Position numbers and translations under genes: made by a program
Shown: positions 25,198 to 32,477 of the stretch, piece after piece
How the letters are laid out: every line of letters starts with the position of its first letter
How positions within the stretch are numbered: the stretch's first letter is position 1
Origin: Paenibacillus sp. JDR-2
GTDB taxonomy: Bacteria > Bacillota > Bacilli > Paenibacillales > Paenibacillaceae
DNA: 64,000 nucleotides
Assembly: GCF_000023585.1 (NCBI RefSeq)
Contig: NC_012914.1
Coordinates: forward strand, 3,750,001-3,814,000
Reading direction: 5' to 3'
The notes under the pieces: model-generated
Databases searched by the model: none
Told to the model about the DNA's origin: nothing
What the model saw: the letters and a program-made list of their open reading frames with translations, nothing else

Positions 25198-25270
25198 ATT
25201 GCTATTCCTCCTGTCCGAATACCTCTATTGTAATCGAATTCGACAAATTTTGCCTACCCTAGATGAAACG

Positions 25271-25303
25271 GAAGAGCCAAGACTTTTTAAGTCCTGGCTC
25301 TTC
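25271..25303 (-). terminator. Hairpin after the carboxypeptidase gene
   Basis: A 15-bp imperfect stem (GAAGAGCCAAGACTT against AAGTCCTGGCTCTTC) has a short loop. The T-run is weak on both sides, so termination may be partial. Confidence 0.6.
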
Positions 25304-25310
25304 TGCATGG

Positions 25311-26588
25311 TCATTTATATAATCTTCTTCTGCGCTGTCTTACATACATGATTCTTCCTGCTAACAACATGAATAGAAGCATGACCGACCAGGTAATCGC
25401 AACTCCCAGATTCCAGCCAGAGGATTTATGTCCGTTGGCTTTTAACGGATTCGAATTGGTAACCGAGGCAATCTGGACCTCTGCCTGTTCGGCAAGCGGA
25501 ACGATCGGTAATAATGCCCCCGCAGTTTCGGCCGGATTATAGACTTCAGAAGCTTGAACATAAGCTTTGCCGTTCGAATCAACCGCTACGGTTGGTTCGA
25601 CTCCGTCTTTAATCGTCACATAAAACGGCTTGTCGGCTATAAATTCCACCGGCTTCCCTGTATCCCGCGTAACAAACGTCCGCTTTTCGTCGGCGGCCAT
25701 AACCTGCATGCTTGTAAAATGGGCAAAACCATAATCGAGAAGCTGCGTCATATCCTTATACACGCCCGAATCGGTAGCACCTTTGAGAATAACGCCAATA
25801 AGCTCCATATCGCCACGCTGAGCCGCAGATACCAAGGTATACCCTGCCGCCTGCGTAAAGCCGTTCTTCACGCCAATGGCACCATCGTAGCTCCCCAGCA
25901 TCTTGTTATGATTTTCGAGCTTGGAGACCCACTCTTCTCCGACCCACGGCTTCGATTTGGTTGCTACAACCTGCCGGAACTGCTCATTTTGCATGGCATA
26001 CTGCGCGATCTTGGCCATGTCTCTGGCCGTCGTGTATTGATTCTCATCCGGCAAGCCGCTTGGATTCACGAAATTCGTATCCCAAAGTCCAAGCTTGCGC
26101 ACAAATTCATTCATTCGCTCGGCAAATTGCTCTTTTGTACCGTCAATATGCTCCGCAATGGCGGTTGCCGCGTCATTCCCGGAGTTAATAAGCATTCCTT
26201 CGATAAGATCCAGCATCGGCTTCTGCTCGCCTTCCGCCAGATAGATCCGGGTACCGTCTTCGCCCCGTGCGGTCTTGGATACGGTTACGATGTCGGTTGG
26301 ATTGGACTGCTCCAGAACAATGATGCCGGTTACAATTTTTGTTATGCTAGCCGGGTACAGCCGCTCCGTTTCATTCTTGGCGAACAACACGGCGCCGGAC
26401 TTGGCATCGATCAGGATCGCCGCTTCAGAATGAGGCGTTTCCGGCAGCTGCTCAGCCAACTGGTCTGCGGGCTGCTCGATTTGTTCCTCATCAGGCGCTT
26501 GCAAGGCTTCTTCGGCAAAAACAGGTACAGGTGCTAGTAAAACGAGAATAATGAACATCATTGCAATCAGGCCAGGAAGTCTTCTCAT
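25311..26588 (-). CDS. D-alanyl-D-alanine carboxypeptidase (DacF/PBP5 type)
   Basis: The 425-residue secreted S11 peptidase trims the terminal D-Ala from peptidoglycan stems. It has an N-terminal signal peptide (LPGLIAMMFIILVLLAPVPVFA), the catalytic SxxK in PASITKIV (about residue 80), SGNDAA (SxN, about 135) and KNGFTQAAG (KTG-equivalent, about 238). A second domain follows, and a C-terminal hydrophobic helix with a basic tail (MYVRQRRRRLYK) anchors it. ATG 26588 is chosen with GAGGGG at a proper distance; ATG 26609 overlaps the upstream gene. Confidence 0.92.
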   Translation of the reverse strand: MRRLPGLIAMMFIILVLLAPVPVFAEEALQAPDEEQIEQPADQLAEQLPETPHSEAAILIDAKSGAVLFAKNETERLYPASITKIVTGIIVLEQSNPTDIVTVSKTARGEDGTRIYLAEGEQKPMLDLIEGMLINSGNDAATAIAEHIDGTKEQFAERMNEFVRKLGLWDTNFVNPSGLPDENQYTTARDMAKIAQYAMQNEQFRQVVATKSKPWVGEEWVSKLENHNKMLGSYDGAIGVKNGFTQAAGYTLVSAAQRGDMELIGVILKGATDSGVYKDMTQLLDYGFAHFTSMQVMAADEKRTFVTRDTGKPVEFIADKPFYVTIKDGVEPTVAVDSNGKAYVQASEVYNPAETAGALLPIVPLAEQAEVQIASVTNSNPLKANGHKSSGWNLGVAITWSVMLLFMLLAGRIMYVRQRRRRLYK

Positions 26589-26605
26589 AATTCCCCTCTT
26601 TATTC

Positions 26606-27451
26606 TCATGTAGTCAAACGAGACCGTTCTAATGCTATATATCGGGCGACTGCATCCTCGTTACAGGTGCCAACGATGCGATCCGCCAATTGTATGATTT
26701 GTTCATGCGCATCCGCGACTGCTATTCGGGTTCCTGCCTCACGGAACATTCCTAGATCATTCAGGTTGTCTCCGAATACCGTTACATCAGTCAGGTCCGC
26801 TCCAACGAGCTTTGCCCATAGTCTTGCCCCTTCGCCTTTATTCGCCAAGGGATGACTCATTTCGAGAAAATAATGATCTTTAATATACGCGTCTTTTATG
26901 AACTCAATGTGAACAAGCCCGCCAAACAACTGCTCAGACGTATGCTTCAGAGGCTCAAGCTCCTCATAATATCCGATATATGAAAGGATGAGCGTTCGGC
27001 AGGAATCATGGATACGAAGTAAATCTACTTCTTTAAAACGCGGGTCTTGGGGTCTGCTCTCATAAAAGGCAAGGTCTCCCGCCCGTGTCAGCCTCTCATG
27101 CAGCACCTTCTCCTGATCGTCTTCATTCAGAGCAAATACCAGTGGAGCTAATCCGTGCTGCCGTCCCGCTTCCAGAATATCATTCGATAATTGAGGACTA
27201 AGCCAATGACCGCCTAACACCCGCTTCCCTTCAGGATCGAAAATAACGGCGCCGTTATACAGCACAACCGGATAGCGCCATGGAATGGATGAAGTAACCT
27301 TATAAGAGCTCGCATAACTTCTAGCCGTTGCATAACTGATAATTGTACCCGCTTCAAGCGCTTCCTTAAGCTGAGCTATCGTATAATCCGATAAAGACTG
27401 ATCCGAACGAAGCAGCGTGCCGTCCAGATCCGTTAAATAGCAGGAAGGCAT
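26606..27451 (-). CDS. HAD-superfamily phosphatase, Cof type
   Basis: The 281-residue protein is a Cof-like HAD IIB hydrolase that removes phosphate from sugar phosphates or nucleotides. Motif I is YLTDLDGTLL (nucleophile Asp), motif III lies in LANKGEGARLWAKL and motif IV is TVFGDNLNDLGMF. The start is ATG 27451 with GGAGGA upstream. It lies just ahead of the carboxypeptidase gene and is probably cotranscribed with it. The substrate is unknown. Confidence 0.9.
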   Translation of the reverse strand: MPSCYLTDLDGTLLRSDQSLSDYTIAQLKEALEAGTIISYATARSYASSYKVTSSIPWRYPVVLYNGAVIFDPEGKRVLGGHWLSPQLSNDILEAGRQHGLAPLVFALNEDDQEKVLHERLTRAGDLAFYESRPQDPRFKEVDLLRIHDSCRTLILSYIGYYEELEPLKHTSEQLFGGLVHIEFIKDAYIKDHYFLEMSHPLANKGEGARLWAKLVGADLTDVTVFGDNLNDLGMFREAGTRIAVADAHEQIIQLADRIVGTCNEDAVARYIALERSRLTT

Positions 27452-27606
27452 AATTGATTCCTCCATAAGATTCGATTCGTCCATCCGAACATCAAGCGCC
27501 GCTATAGCAAAATAGACAATTGTATTCTGACTACTTTCATATTACAATCCGTCTATTATGAATATTTTTTCGTAAATTATATTACCTTCTTAAAGGAGAA
27601 ATAGCA

Positions 27607-27915
27607 ATGAATTCAAAAGAAATGGAACAGATTATCATAGAAAGATACAAACAGGATGAAGATACGATGATTCTTGTGTTCGCCCAATGGTGCGTTAATC
27701 ATGGTCTAGATGCCGTAGAACTCTATTCTCGGGCTTATCCGCAGCAAGGCGGGAATCCCCGTCTACTTGAAGCAATCCCTTTGACGGCGCCTAAGGAAGA
27801 AGCCGGCGATATTGACGATGCTACGGTTTTGCAGGTGTTGTCTCTGTTTGGCAATGAAGAGCTTGCCTTTGTCGTGTCCGAAGAAATTGATCGCCGTCCC
27901 CGCAAGAACCGTTAG
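27607..27915 (+). CDS. Small acidic protein of unknown function
   Basis: The 102-residue product begins MNSKEMEQIIIERYKQDED, contains a Cys-His pair in FAQWCVNHGLDAVELYSRAYP, and ends basic (IDRRPRKNR). The site AAAGGAG at about 27592 precedes ATG 27607 at correct spacing, so it is translated. I recognise no domain with a known role. It is likely cytoplasmic and is the first of two small ORFs here. Confidence 0.7.
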   Translation: MNSKEMEQIIIERYKQDEDTMILVFAQWCVNHGLDAVELYSRAYPQQGGNPRLLEAIPLTAPKEEAGDIDDATVLQVLSLFGNEELAFVVSEEIDRRPRKNR

Positions 27916-27957
27916 CACCCGAATACATAACCGCATCCAAATAAAGGAGGTTTACAT

Positions 27958-28020
27958 ATGGAAAAATATACAAAACGTATCTATAACCTCGGTGCGGTTA
28001 TTACGACGGACCGGCCATAG
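27958..28020 (+). pseudogene. Small ORF with strong ribosome binding site, probably frameshifted
   Basis: AAAGGAGG sits 7 nt before ATG 27958, but the frame stops at TAG 28018-28020 after 20 codons. A shift of frame near 28003 would continue as DGPAIGFGPLYEAELTYEYLC to TAA at about 28056, which looks protein-like. Either this is a recently broken small gene or a short leader peptide. The stop lies about 130 bp before the next gene. Confidence 0.4.
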
Positions 28021-28042
28021 GTTTTGGACCTCTCTATGAGGC

Positions 28043-28074
28043 TGAGTTAACGTATGAGTATTTATGTTAACTCA
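28043..28074. other. Inverted repeat with GTTAAC arms
   Basis: TGAGTTAAC (28043-28051) and GTTAACTCA (28066-28074) form a 9-bp perfect stem with a 14-nt loop. There is no T-run, so it may be an operator or the end of the decayed ORF rather than a terminator. Confidence 0.45.
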
Positions 28075-28099
28075 TGTGGCAATAACCGAACATATGCGC

Positions 28100-28126
28100 T
28101 ATAATAGACAGGCGAACATATGTTTG
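28100..28126 (+). promoter_or_regulatory. Promoter -10 and LexA (SOS) box before the YdjM-like gene
   Basis: TATAAT at 28100-28105 is followed by CGAACATATGTTTG at 28113-28126. This differs at one position from the Gram-positive LexA consensus CGAAC-N4-GTTCG. A second CGAACATAT half-site begins 26 bp upstream at 28087 and overlaps the -10. Bound LexA would block initiation. Confidence 0.65.
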
Positions 28127-28155
28127 ATTACTGCAAATCAGTCACAGGAGGTCTA

Positions 28156-28803
28156 ATGAAAGGCACGACTCACCTTACTATCGGCGTTGCGATTGGCTCA
28201 GCCGCTGCAGCTCATTATCCGTTTACTCTCGTAAATGCAGCAACCTATATTGCCGTCGCCGCATTTTCCGCCTTAAGCGCCGATCTTGACGGGCCTAGCC
28301 TATTAAGCTCGAAAGCAAGCAAAATTTCCAAATGGCTGCATGGCTTGCTTCTTGGAAGCGGCTGGCTGATGACCGCCGTTACGGCGTATCTGTACTTCAG
28401 CGATCATTACATAAACATCCCGCTTGGCATTGCCTGCGCCGCTCTTCTGCTGCTGGGTCTTGTCGTACGCAGCGGCACGATCCGGAATGCTTTGGTTAGC
28501 GCGGTAGGCGCTGCGCTGATTTATGGCGGGTTAACGATGAATATGACATGGTTAATCGGCTTTGGCGTGTTTGTCGCTTGGGTGCCTTGGCTTAAGCACC
28601 GCGGTTTAACCCACACGATATGGGCGGTTGTTGCATGGGGCGCCATTGCTTGGGGTCTAGAGCAGCAATTGAAGCTGGAAGGCCTTATGCAGATTGCCGT
28701 CGCCGGCTATTTATCGCATTTAATCGCCGACACGTTAACGCCAAGCGGAGTGAAATGGCTGTATCCGCTCGTTAAGAAATCCTTCAAGCTGCCCTTCCTA
28801 TAA
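28156..28803 (+). CDS. YdjM-like membrane-bound metal-dependent hydrolase
   Basis: The 215-residue integral membrane protein belongs to the YdjM/YfhP family of predicted membrane-bound hydrolases. Hallmarks are GTTHLTIGVAIG at the start, a conserved DLDGPSLLSS segment, KHRGLTHTIWA, and YLSHLIADTLTPSGVKWLYP near the end, which together supply His and Asp metal ligands. At least four hydrophobic helices are visible. The start is ATG 28156 with AGGAGG upstream; the frame also opens at 28120 but that lies inside the LexA box. E. coli ydjM is LexA regulated, which fits the box found here. Confidence 0.88.
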   Translation: MKGTTHLTIGVAIGSAAAAHYPFTLVNAATYIAVAAFSALSADLDGPSLLSSKASKISKWLHGLLLGSGWLMTAVTAYLYFSDHYINIPLGIACAALLLLGLVVRSGTIRNALVSAVGAALIYGGLTMNMTWLIGFGVFVAWVPWLKHRGLTHTIWAVVAWGAIAWGLEQQLKLEGLMQIAVAGYLSHLIADTLTPSGVKWLYPLVKKSFKLPFL

Positions 28804-28830
28804 CGAATTACGGCAGGCCGCAGCATAAAG

Positions 28831-28879
28831 AAAAGACGCTTCAAGACCATGTGATAACAGGGTTGAAGCGTCTTTCTTT
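28831..28879. terminator. Bidirectional terminator
   Basis: AAAGACGCTTCAA and TTGAAGCGTCTTT form a 13-bp perfect stem with an 18-nt loop between convergent genes. Confidence 0.88.
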
Positions 28880-28898
28880 GATTTGTTTAAGCCGGATA

Positions 28899-29171
28899 TC
28901 AACGAAGAAATACGATATTGTCATTGCGGCAGTCGATGGTAAGATCCCTTCCTTCCATATACCAAACATCATTTTCCTCCATGTAGAACGTAATGCCGTC
29001 TTCCACCGTCGATACGGCCGGATAACGGGCGCTATCCTTCATTATGCCGAATGCAAAGGCGTCCTCTCCGCCGCCGCTGTACCGGACAAAGATCCGCACG
29101 CTGTCGTTGTTCTTGAAACCCCATTCTTGTTTGAAAAGTGCCGTTGCGGCAGAAGTAACGCTCATTTTCAT
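28899..29171 (-). CDS. HesB/IscA-like domain protein
   Basis: The 90-residue protein matches the HesB/YadR/YfhF group (B. subtilis YneR-like): MSVTSAATALFKQEWG, NDSVRIFVRYSGGGED, FAFGIMKDSA and ITFYMEENDVWYMEG. It has only one Cys (TIDCRND) and lacks the three Cys of A-type iron-sulphur carriers, so it probably does not carry a cluster in the standard way. Its ATG overlaps the stop of the upstream ORF (ATGA). A GAGGAGG site lies 10 nt upstream. Confidence 0.78.
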   Translation of the reverse strand: MKMSVTSAATALFKQEWGFKNNDSVRIFVRYSGGGEDAFAFGIMKDSARYPAVSTVEDGITFYMEENDVWYMEGRDLTIDCRNDNIVFLR

Positions 29172-29383
29172 CGTTTCTTCACCTCCTCTTCCCTTATTTT
29201 CACCCAGATTTTCCCGTTCCAGCTCACCCGATCACCAAGCTCCAGGTATTCCGCGGTCTTGATTCTTGGAACAGTCACGGGTTTTCCTTCTACCTCGAGC
29301 CGCACCCGATCGTCCGTAATGTCTACGACTAATCCGATGCGTTCCATTCTGCACGATTTTGACCGGTGATTCTGATCTGTCAC
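29168..29383 (-). CDS. Small beta-barrel-like hypothetical protein
   Basis: The product is up to 71 residues and dominated by beta pattern (GLVVDITDDRVRLEVEGKPV, LGDRVSWNGKIWVKI). It resembles a small SH3- or OB-like fold. GTG 29383 is chosen because GGGGAG lies about 10 nt upstream; ATG 29347 has no visible site. The 4-nt overlap with the HesB-like gene shows an operon. Function unknown. Confidence 0.6.
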   Translation of the reverse strand: MTDQNHRSKSCRMERIGLVVDITDDRVRLEVEGKPVTVPRIKTAEYLELGDRVSWNGKIWVKIREEEVKKR

Positions 29384-29403
29384 GGCTTCCCGCTCCCCGC
29401 CTG

Positions 29404-30180
29404 CTACAATTGATGGATGGTGACTTCGCTTCGAATAAGGAACCGGGCATTTGTACCGGTCTGGCTGATTCCTTTCGAGATGTAAATCATGCCGTTCTCC
29501 ATCTGATGCATCCCTTTATAGATTCCTGCCGCAGGCAATGCGCCCTTCTTCAAATACTTGAACAGGAACGGAAGATGAAACTGCATCCCGTGGAAATGAC
29601 CGGCCATCAGGTACGCGAACGAATCCTTAATATGCAGAACAACATTGGGATCATGCGTCAGTACGATGGATGGCTTGCTCGAATCCGCCTTGGCGAACGC
29701 ATGTTCGGGATCGCTTTTTTTGCTGGTCCAATCATCAATGCCAATCAACTGATAATGTCCTTGATCCAGAACTTCGTTGTGCAGCAGACGGACACCGGCG
29801 CCTTCCAGCATCTTCGTTAATTGCTTTAGAGCTTCGGGAGCCAGATGATGATCATGATTTCCGTAAACCGCCAGGATAGGTACACCAGCCGATGCCAATT
29901 CTTTTATGTAACGCTGCACCTTGTGAAGATACGGAGCAAGCTCCGTAAAATCTCCCGTTATCACAATATACGAGGGTCGCTCCGCCTTTATTAACCGGGT
30001 TAGCCGGCTGGCCGGAATACGAATATGCTCGATATGAATATCGCTTATTTGCAGAACTTTTATACCTGCTCCCGTCTTATATTGGACTCTCTCGACCTTG
30101 AGCCATTGTGTAGGGAGAATAAACAAACCGTAGATCAGTGCAATTAGGGCTGCCAGCCCGATTAGGATATATACGATTAT
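29404..30180 (-). CDS. Membrane-anchored metallophosphoesterase (YkuE-like), start codon unclear
   Basis: The calcineurin-like phosphoesterase has every metal motif: QISDIHIEH, VITGDFTE, VYGNHDHH, LTHDPN and AGHFHG. From TTG 30126 the product is 240 residues but has no anchor and no ribosome binding site. The same frame continues upstream to about 30180 and encodes a hydrophobic helix (IVYILIGLAALIALIYGLFIL). GGGAGG lies at 30186-30191, 5 nt before ATA 30178-30180. No ATG, GTG or TTG lies in the right place. The true start is therefore probably an unusual ATA or ATC codon, or the sequence has an error. YkuE-type relatives are membrane bound. Confidence 0.8.
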   Translation of the reverse strand: MIVYILIGLAALIALIYGLFILPTQWLKVERVQYKTGAGIKVLQISDIHIEHIRIPASRLTRLIKAERPSYIVITGDFTELAPYLHKVQRYIKELASAGVPILAVYGNHDHHLAPEALKQLTKMLEGAGVRLLHNEVLDQGHYQLIGIDDWTSKKSDPEHAFAKADSSKPSIVLTHDPNVVLHIKDSFAYLMAGHFHGMQFHLPFLFKYLKKGALPAAGIYKGMHQMENGMIYISKGISQTGTNARFLIRSEVTIHQL

Positions 30181-30201
30181 ACCAGCCTCCCTTGTTGCTC
30201 T

Positions 30202-30717
30202 TCAGACTTTATTATCGTAAAAAATATGCCTGGCCTTTAGTTCGCCCTCGATAATGCTCATAATGCCAAACGAATATTGGGGCTGCTTGCGCTTTGCTGT
30301 AGCCGAGCCGGGATTAAACAGCAGGATTCCGTTCTGTTCCTTTAGGTATGGAACATGAGAGTGGCCAAATACGATGGCATCTACCTGTGCCGCGGTAAAA
30401 GACAAAGCCGCGTTCTGTTCCGCCTTCTTGCCGGAGTACGGAAGATGGCCATGCACAAGGCCAATCCGCTTCCCGCCGGCATTGACGATTTTCTTAAAGC
30501 CCAGCTTCTTGACGATTGTTTCTCCGTCATTGTTGCCGGCAACGCCTTTTACCGGAGCAAACTTCGCCAGCTCCCTGTATACGTCTGAGCTGGTCCAGTC
30601 GCCCGCGTGCAGAATCAGATCAGCATTCGCAAGCTCGGCAAGAAGCCTAGGCGGAAGAGCCTTCGCCATACGCGGCATATGGGTATCCGAGACAACGACA
30701 ATTTTCATAGAGCGCAT
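30202..30717 (-). CDS. YfcE-family phosphodiesterase
   Basis: The 171-residue metallophosphoesterase has the short YfcE/MJ0936 fold with VVSDTHMPR, LHAGDW, AGNNDGE, GLVHGH and VFGHSHVPY as metal ligands, then LLFNPGSATAKRK. Length fits. These enzymes act on phosphodiester model substrates; the natural target is unknown. AAGGAG lies just before ATG 30717 (3-nt spacing); ATG 30708 is the alternative. It lies between another phosphoesterase and an ArsR regulator on the same strand. Confidence 0.88.
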   Translation of the reverse strand: MRSMKIVVVSDTHMPRMAKALPPRLLAELANADLILHAGDWTSSDVYRELAKFAPVKGVAGNNDGETIVKKLGFKKIVNAGGKRIGLVHGHLPYSGKKAEQNAALSFTAAQVDAIVFGHSHVPYLKEQNGILLFNPGSATAKRKQPQYSFGIMSIIEGELKARHIFYDNKV

Positions 30718-30749
30718 ACACTCCTTTTGCCTTCCGGATTTCGGATCAA

Positions 30750-31118
30750 TCAGGCATAATGCTGCACATGCTGGAGAGTCTGAGTAAAGATTTCCTTCAC
30801 ATGGTCATCATCCAGCGAATAATAGACCGTCTTGCCGGCTTTCCGCCGTTTGACAATCCTGACGTTGCGCAAATACCGCAGCTGATGGGAGACAGCCGAC
30901 TGCGCCATATCGAGCACCTGGCATAAATCATGTACGCAAAGCTCCCGGTCAAGCAGCGCATATATCATTTTCACCCGGGTCGGGTCGCCAAGCGCTTTGA
31001 ACAGCTCCGCCAAATCAACGGCCGTTGGCTCTTCCATTCTGGCATTTGCCAGATTATCGCTATGAAGGTCCGTACCATGGCACGTATCGTCACATTGATC
31101 ATCGATCATTTTTTCCAT
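30750..31118 (-). CDS. ArsR/SmtB-family metalloregulator, CadC/CzrA-like
   Basis: The 122-residue winged-helix repressor has the ArsR core LFKALGDPTRVKMIYALLDRELCVHDLCQVLDMAQSAVSHQLRYL and a wing ending KTVYYSLDDDHV. Candidate metal ligands are the N-terminal CDDTCHGTDLH cluster and the two Cys of CVHDLC, resembling the alpha3N/alpha3 sites of CadC. The start is ATG 31118 with AAGGTGG upstream. No metal pump lies nearby, so its target is unclear. The C-terminal HVQHYA adds histidines that could form an alpha5 site. Confidence 0.87.
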   Translation of the reverse strand: MEKMIDDQCDDTCHGTDLHSDNLANARMEEPTAVDLAELFKALGDPTRVKMIYALLDRELCVHDLCQVLDMAQSAVSHQLRYLRNVRIVKRRKAGKTVYYSLDDDHVKEIFTQTLQHVQHYA

Positions 31119-31132
31119 TACGAGCACCACCT

Positions 31133-31153
31133 TATGTACATACCGACATTATA
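31133..31153 (-). promoter_or_regulatory. ArsR promoter -10 and palindrome
   Basis: On the minus strand TATAAT (31148-31153) is followed by the perfect palindrome TATGTACATA (31133-31142), about 15 nt before the ArsR start codon. This suits autorepression. No clear -35 is visible. Confidence 0.45.
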
Positions 31154-31154
31154 G

Positions 31155-31189
31155 CAGAAAAAGAAGAAGCTCCTCTATAGAAGGAGCTT
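31155..31189 (-). terminator. Terminator of the ThuA-like gene
   Basis: AAGCTCCT and AGGAGCTT form an 8-bp stem. On the minus strand it is followed by CTTCTTTTTC. It lies 18 bp past the ThuA stop. Confidence 0.7.
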
Positions 31190-31207
31190 AATCGCGGATA
31201 TGCGGTT

Positions 31208-31879
31208 TTATGCCCGTGCGCACCAGCGAATGCAGGCTTCAACCAATTGTTTCATCTCGGTCAGAATGAGAGAGTGACGATTATGGGCAGGGGTCAGGCA
31301 GCATACCCGTCCTTTGCCGTATGGATGCGACCACCCGCCGATGGATACTCCGTCCTCCGAGTAAGTACGCATGAACACGTTCGTGTTAGCTTCGTCGCAA
31401 TAAACGAAATAATGTTCTTCTATCGATTCAAAGCCAAGCGCAGGGTTAACGACCAAATGGTCCTCTGAATCCGAGGTTTGACTGGCTATCGGTTCAAAAC
31501 GAACCAGCTTTTGCTCGGGATGATACTTGAAATATCCGCGTGTCATCGAGACGTACGCGCCGTCCTCCGGGTAGGAAGCAAGTCCGGAGTGCCAGGAAAA
31601 CCAGCCGCCGCCTTCATACACGTATTGAAGCATCGCCTGCTCCGTCTCGGAATCCAGCCAATGTGCCGGATTCTCGTCAGCCGGATTGATTTTATCGTCC
31701 TTGAAGAGGATCACCGCGTCCGGCTTATCCAGTAGCGCTTTCGCAAGCTGGTCGACCGTCGTATAAGTAAGGCTAATGTTACCGCTTGCCAGCCAGGAAG
31801 CGAGACTTTCCTCAAGTCCTTCTTCAACGACCGACTCCGGGTGATAGTAATCCCCAACTACCGCTAATAGTTTATGCAT
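31208..31879 (-). CDS. ThuA-like domain protein
   Basis: The 223-residue protein has the ThuA glutamine amidotransferase-like fold (trehalose utilisation family): HKLLAVVGDYYHPE, AVILFKDDKINP, MLQYVYEGGGWFSWHSGLASYPEDG, EEHYFVYCDE and PYGKGRVCCLTPAHNRHSL. ThuA proteins act on modified sugars, but the reaction is not settled. It follows the VOC gene by 19 nt and ends the purine gene run, with a terminator after it. GGGAGA precedes ATG 31879. Confidence 0.85.
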   Translation of the reverse strand: MHKLLAVVGDYYHPESVVEEGLEESLASWLASGNISLTYTTVDQLAKALLDKPDAVILFKDDKINPADENPAHWLDSETEQAMLQYVYEGGGWFSWHSGLASYPEDGAYVSMTRGYFKYHPEQKLVRFEPIASQTSDSEDHLVVNPALGFESIEEHYFVYCDEANTNVFMRTYSEDGVSIGGWSHPYGKGRVCCLTPAHNRHSLILTEMKQLVEACIRWCARA

Positions 31880-31898
31880 GGTGATGTCTCCCCCGTCG

Positions 31899-32354
31899 TT
31901 ATTTATCGTTCTCCAACAGTTCGATTAATACCTTAAGCTGCGGGACCGAATCGAAATAGGCATAACGCCCGCCGGTATATTCACCCTTCTGCTGCAGCTT
32001 CATGCCTTTGCTTTCCATGATGGCGATCTTCTCTTTCATGCCTTCAACCACAAAAGCGATATGATGCGGTCCCTCTCCATGCTCCTCCAGATAATTCCGC
32101 CAGGTGCTTGGGTGTAAGTCCGGTTCGATCAGCTCGAGCTGAAGGGAATCCATATTGAAAAAAGCCAGCTTGGCCCGTGCCTGCGAAGGCTCGCCTTGAA
32201 ACTCGGTTTGTGCTTTGTCCGGGGTATCCGTCCAGTTCCACCCCGGCTTCTCTACTCCAAAGAAATTCGCATACGCTTCACTTACGGCCTCGATATCATG
32301 CACGAGAATCCCAATTTGGGTAATCATTTTTGTTCCGATTGCCGATTGGCTCAT
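31899..32354 (-). CDS. VOC-superfamily protein
   Basis: The 151-residue product resembles methylmalonyl-CoA epimerase or glyoxalase-type VOC proteins: TQIGILVHDIEAVSEAYANFFG, then LQLELIEPDL and GPHHIAFVVEGMKEKIAIME, with His and Glu ligands in place. The start is ATG 32354 with AAAGGGG upstream; a longer version to 32471 has no site. It lies between adenosine deaminase and ThuA. The conserved ligand set suggests an active metal enzyme rather than a binding protein. Confidence 0.83.
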   Translation of the reverse strand: MSQSAIGTKMITQIGILVHDIEAVSEAYANFFGVEKPGWNWTDTPDKAQTEFQGEPSQARAKLAFFNMDSLQLELIEPDLHPSTWRNYLEEHGEGPHHIAFVVEGMKEKIAIMESKGMKLQQKGEYTGGRYAYFDSVPQLKVLIELLENDK

Positions 32355-32477
32355 TCTTATACCCCTTTCTTTCCGAACGCTGTAATGGGCAGGAGTTGAG
32401 TGGATAGAAAACGTTTTCTCCCTACTTGGGAGGTTCGCCATTCTCTCTATGATCCCTGCCGATAGGCGCAAAAAAGA

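Noticed and set aside
25554..26537. 327-codon plus-strand open frame opposite the carboxypeptidase gene
   Set aside because: No start signal or recognisable domain. The minus strand carries SxxK, SxN and KTG-like motifs.
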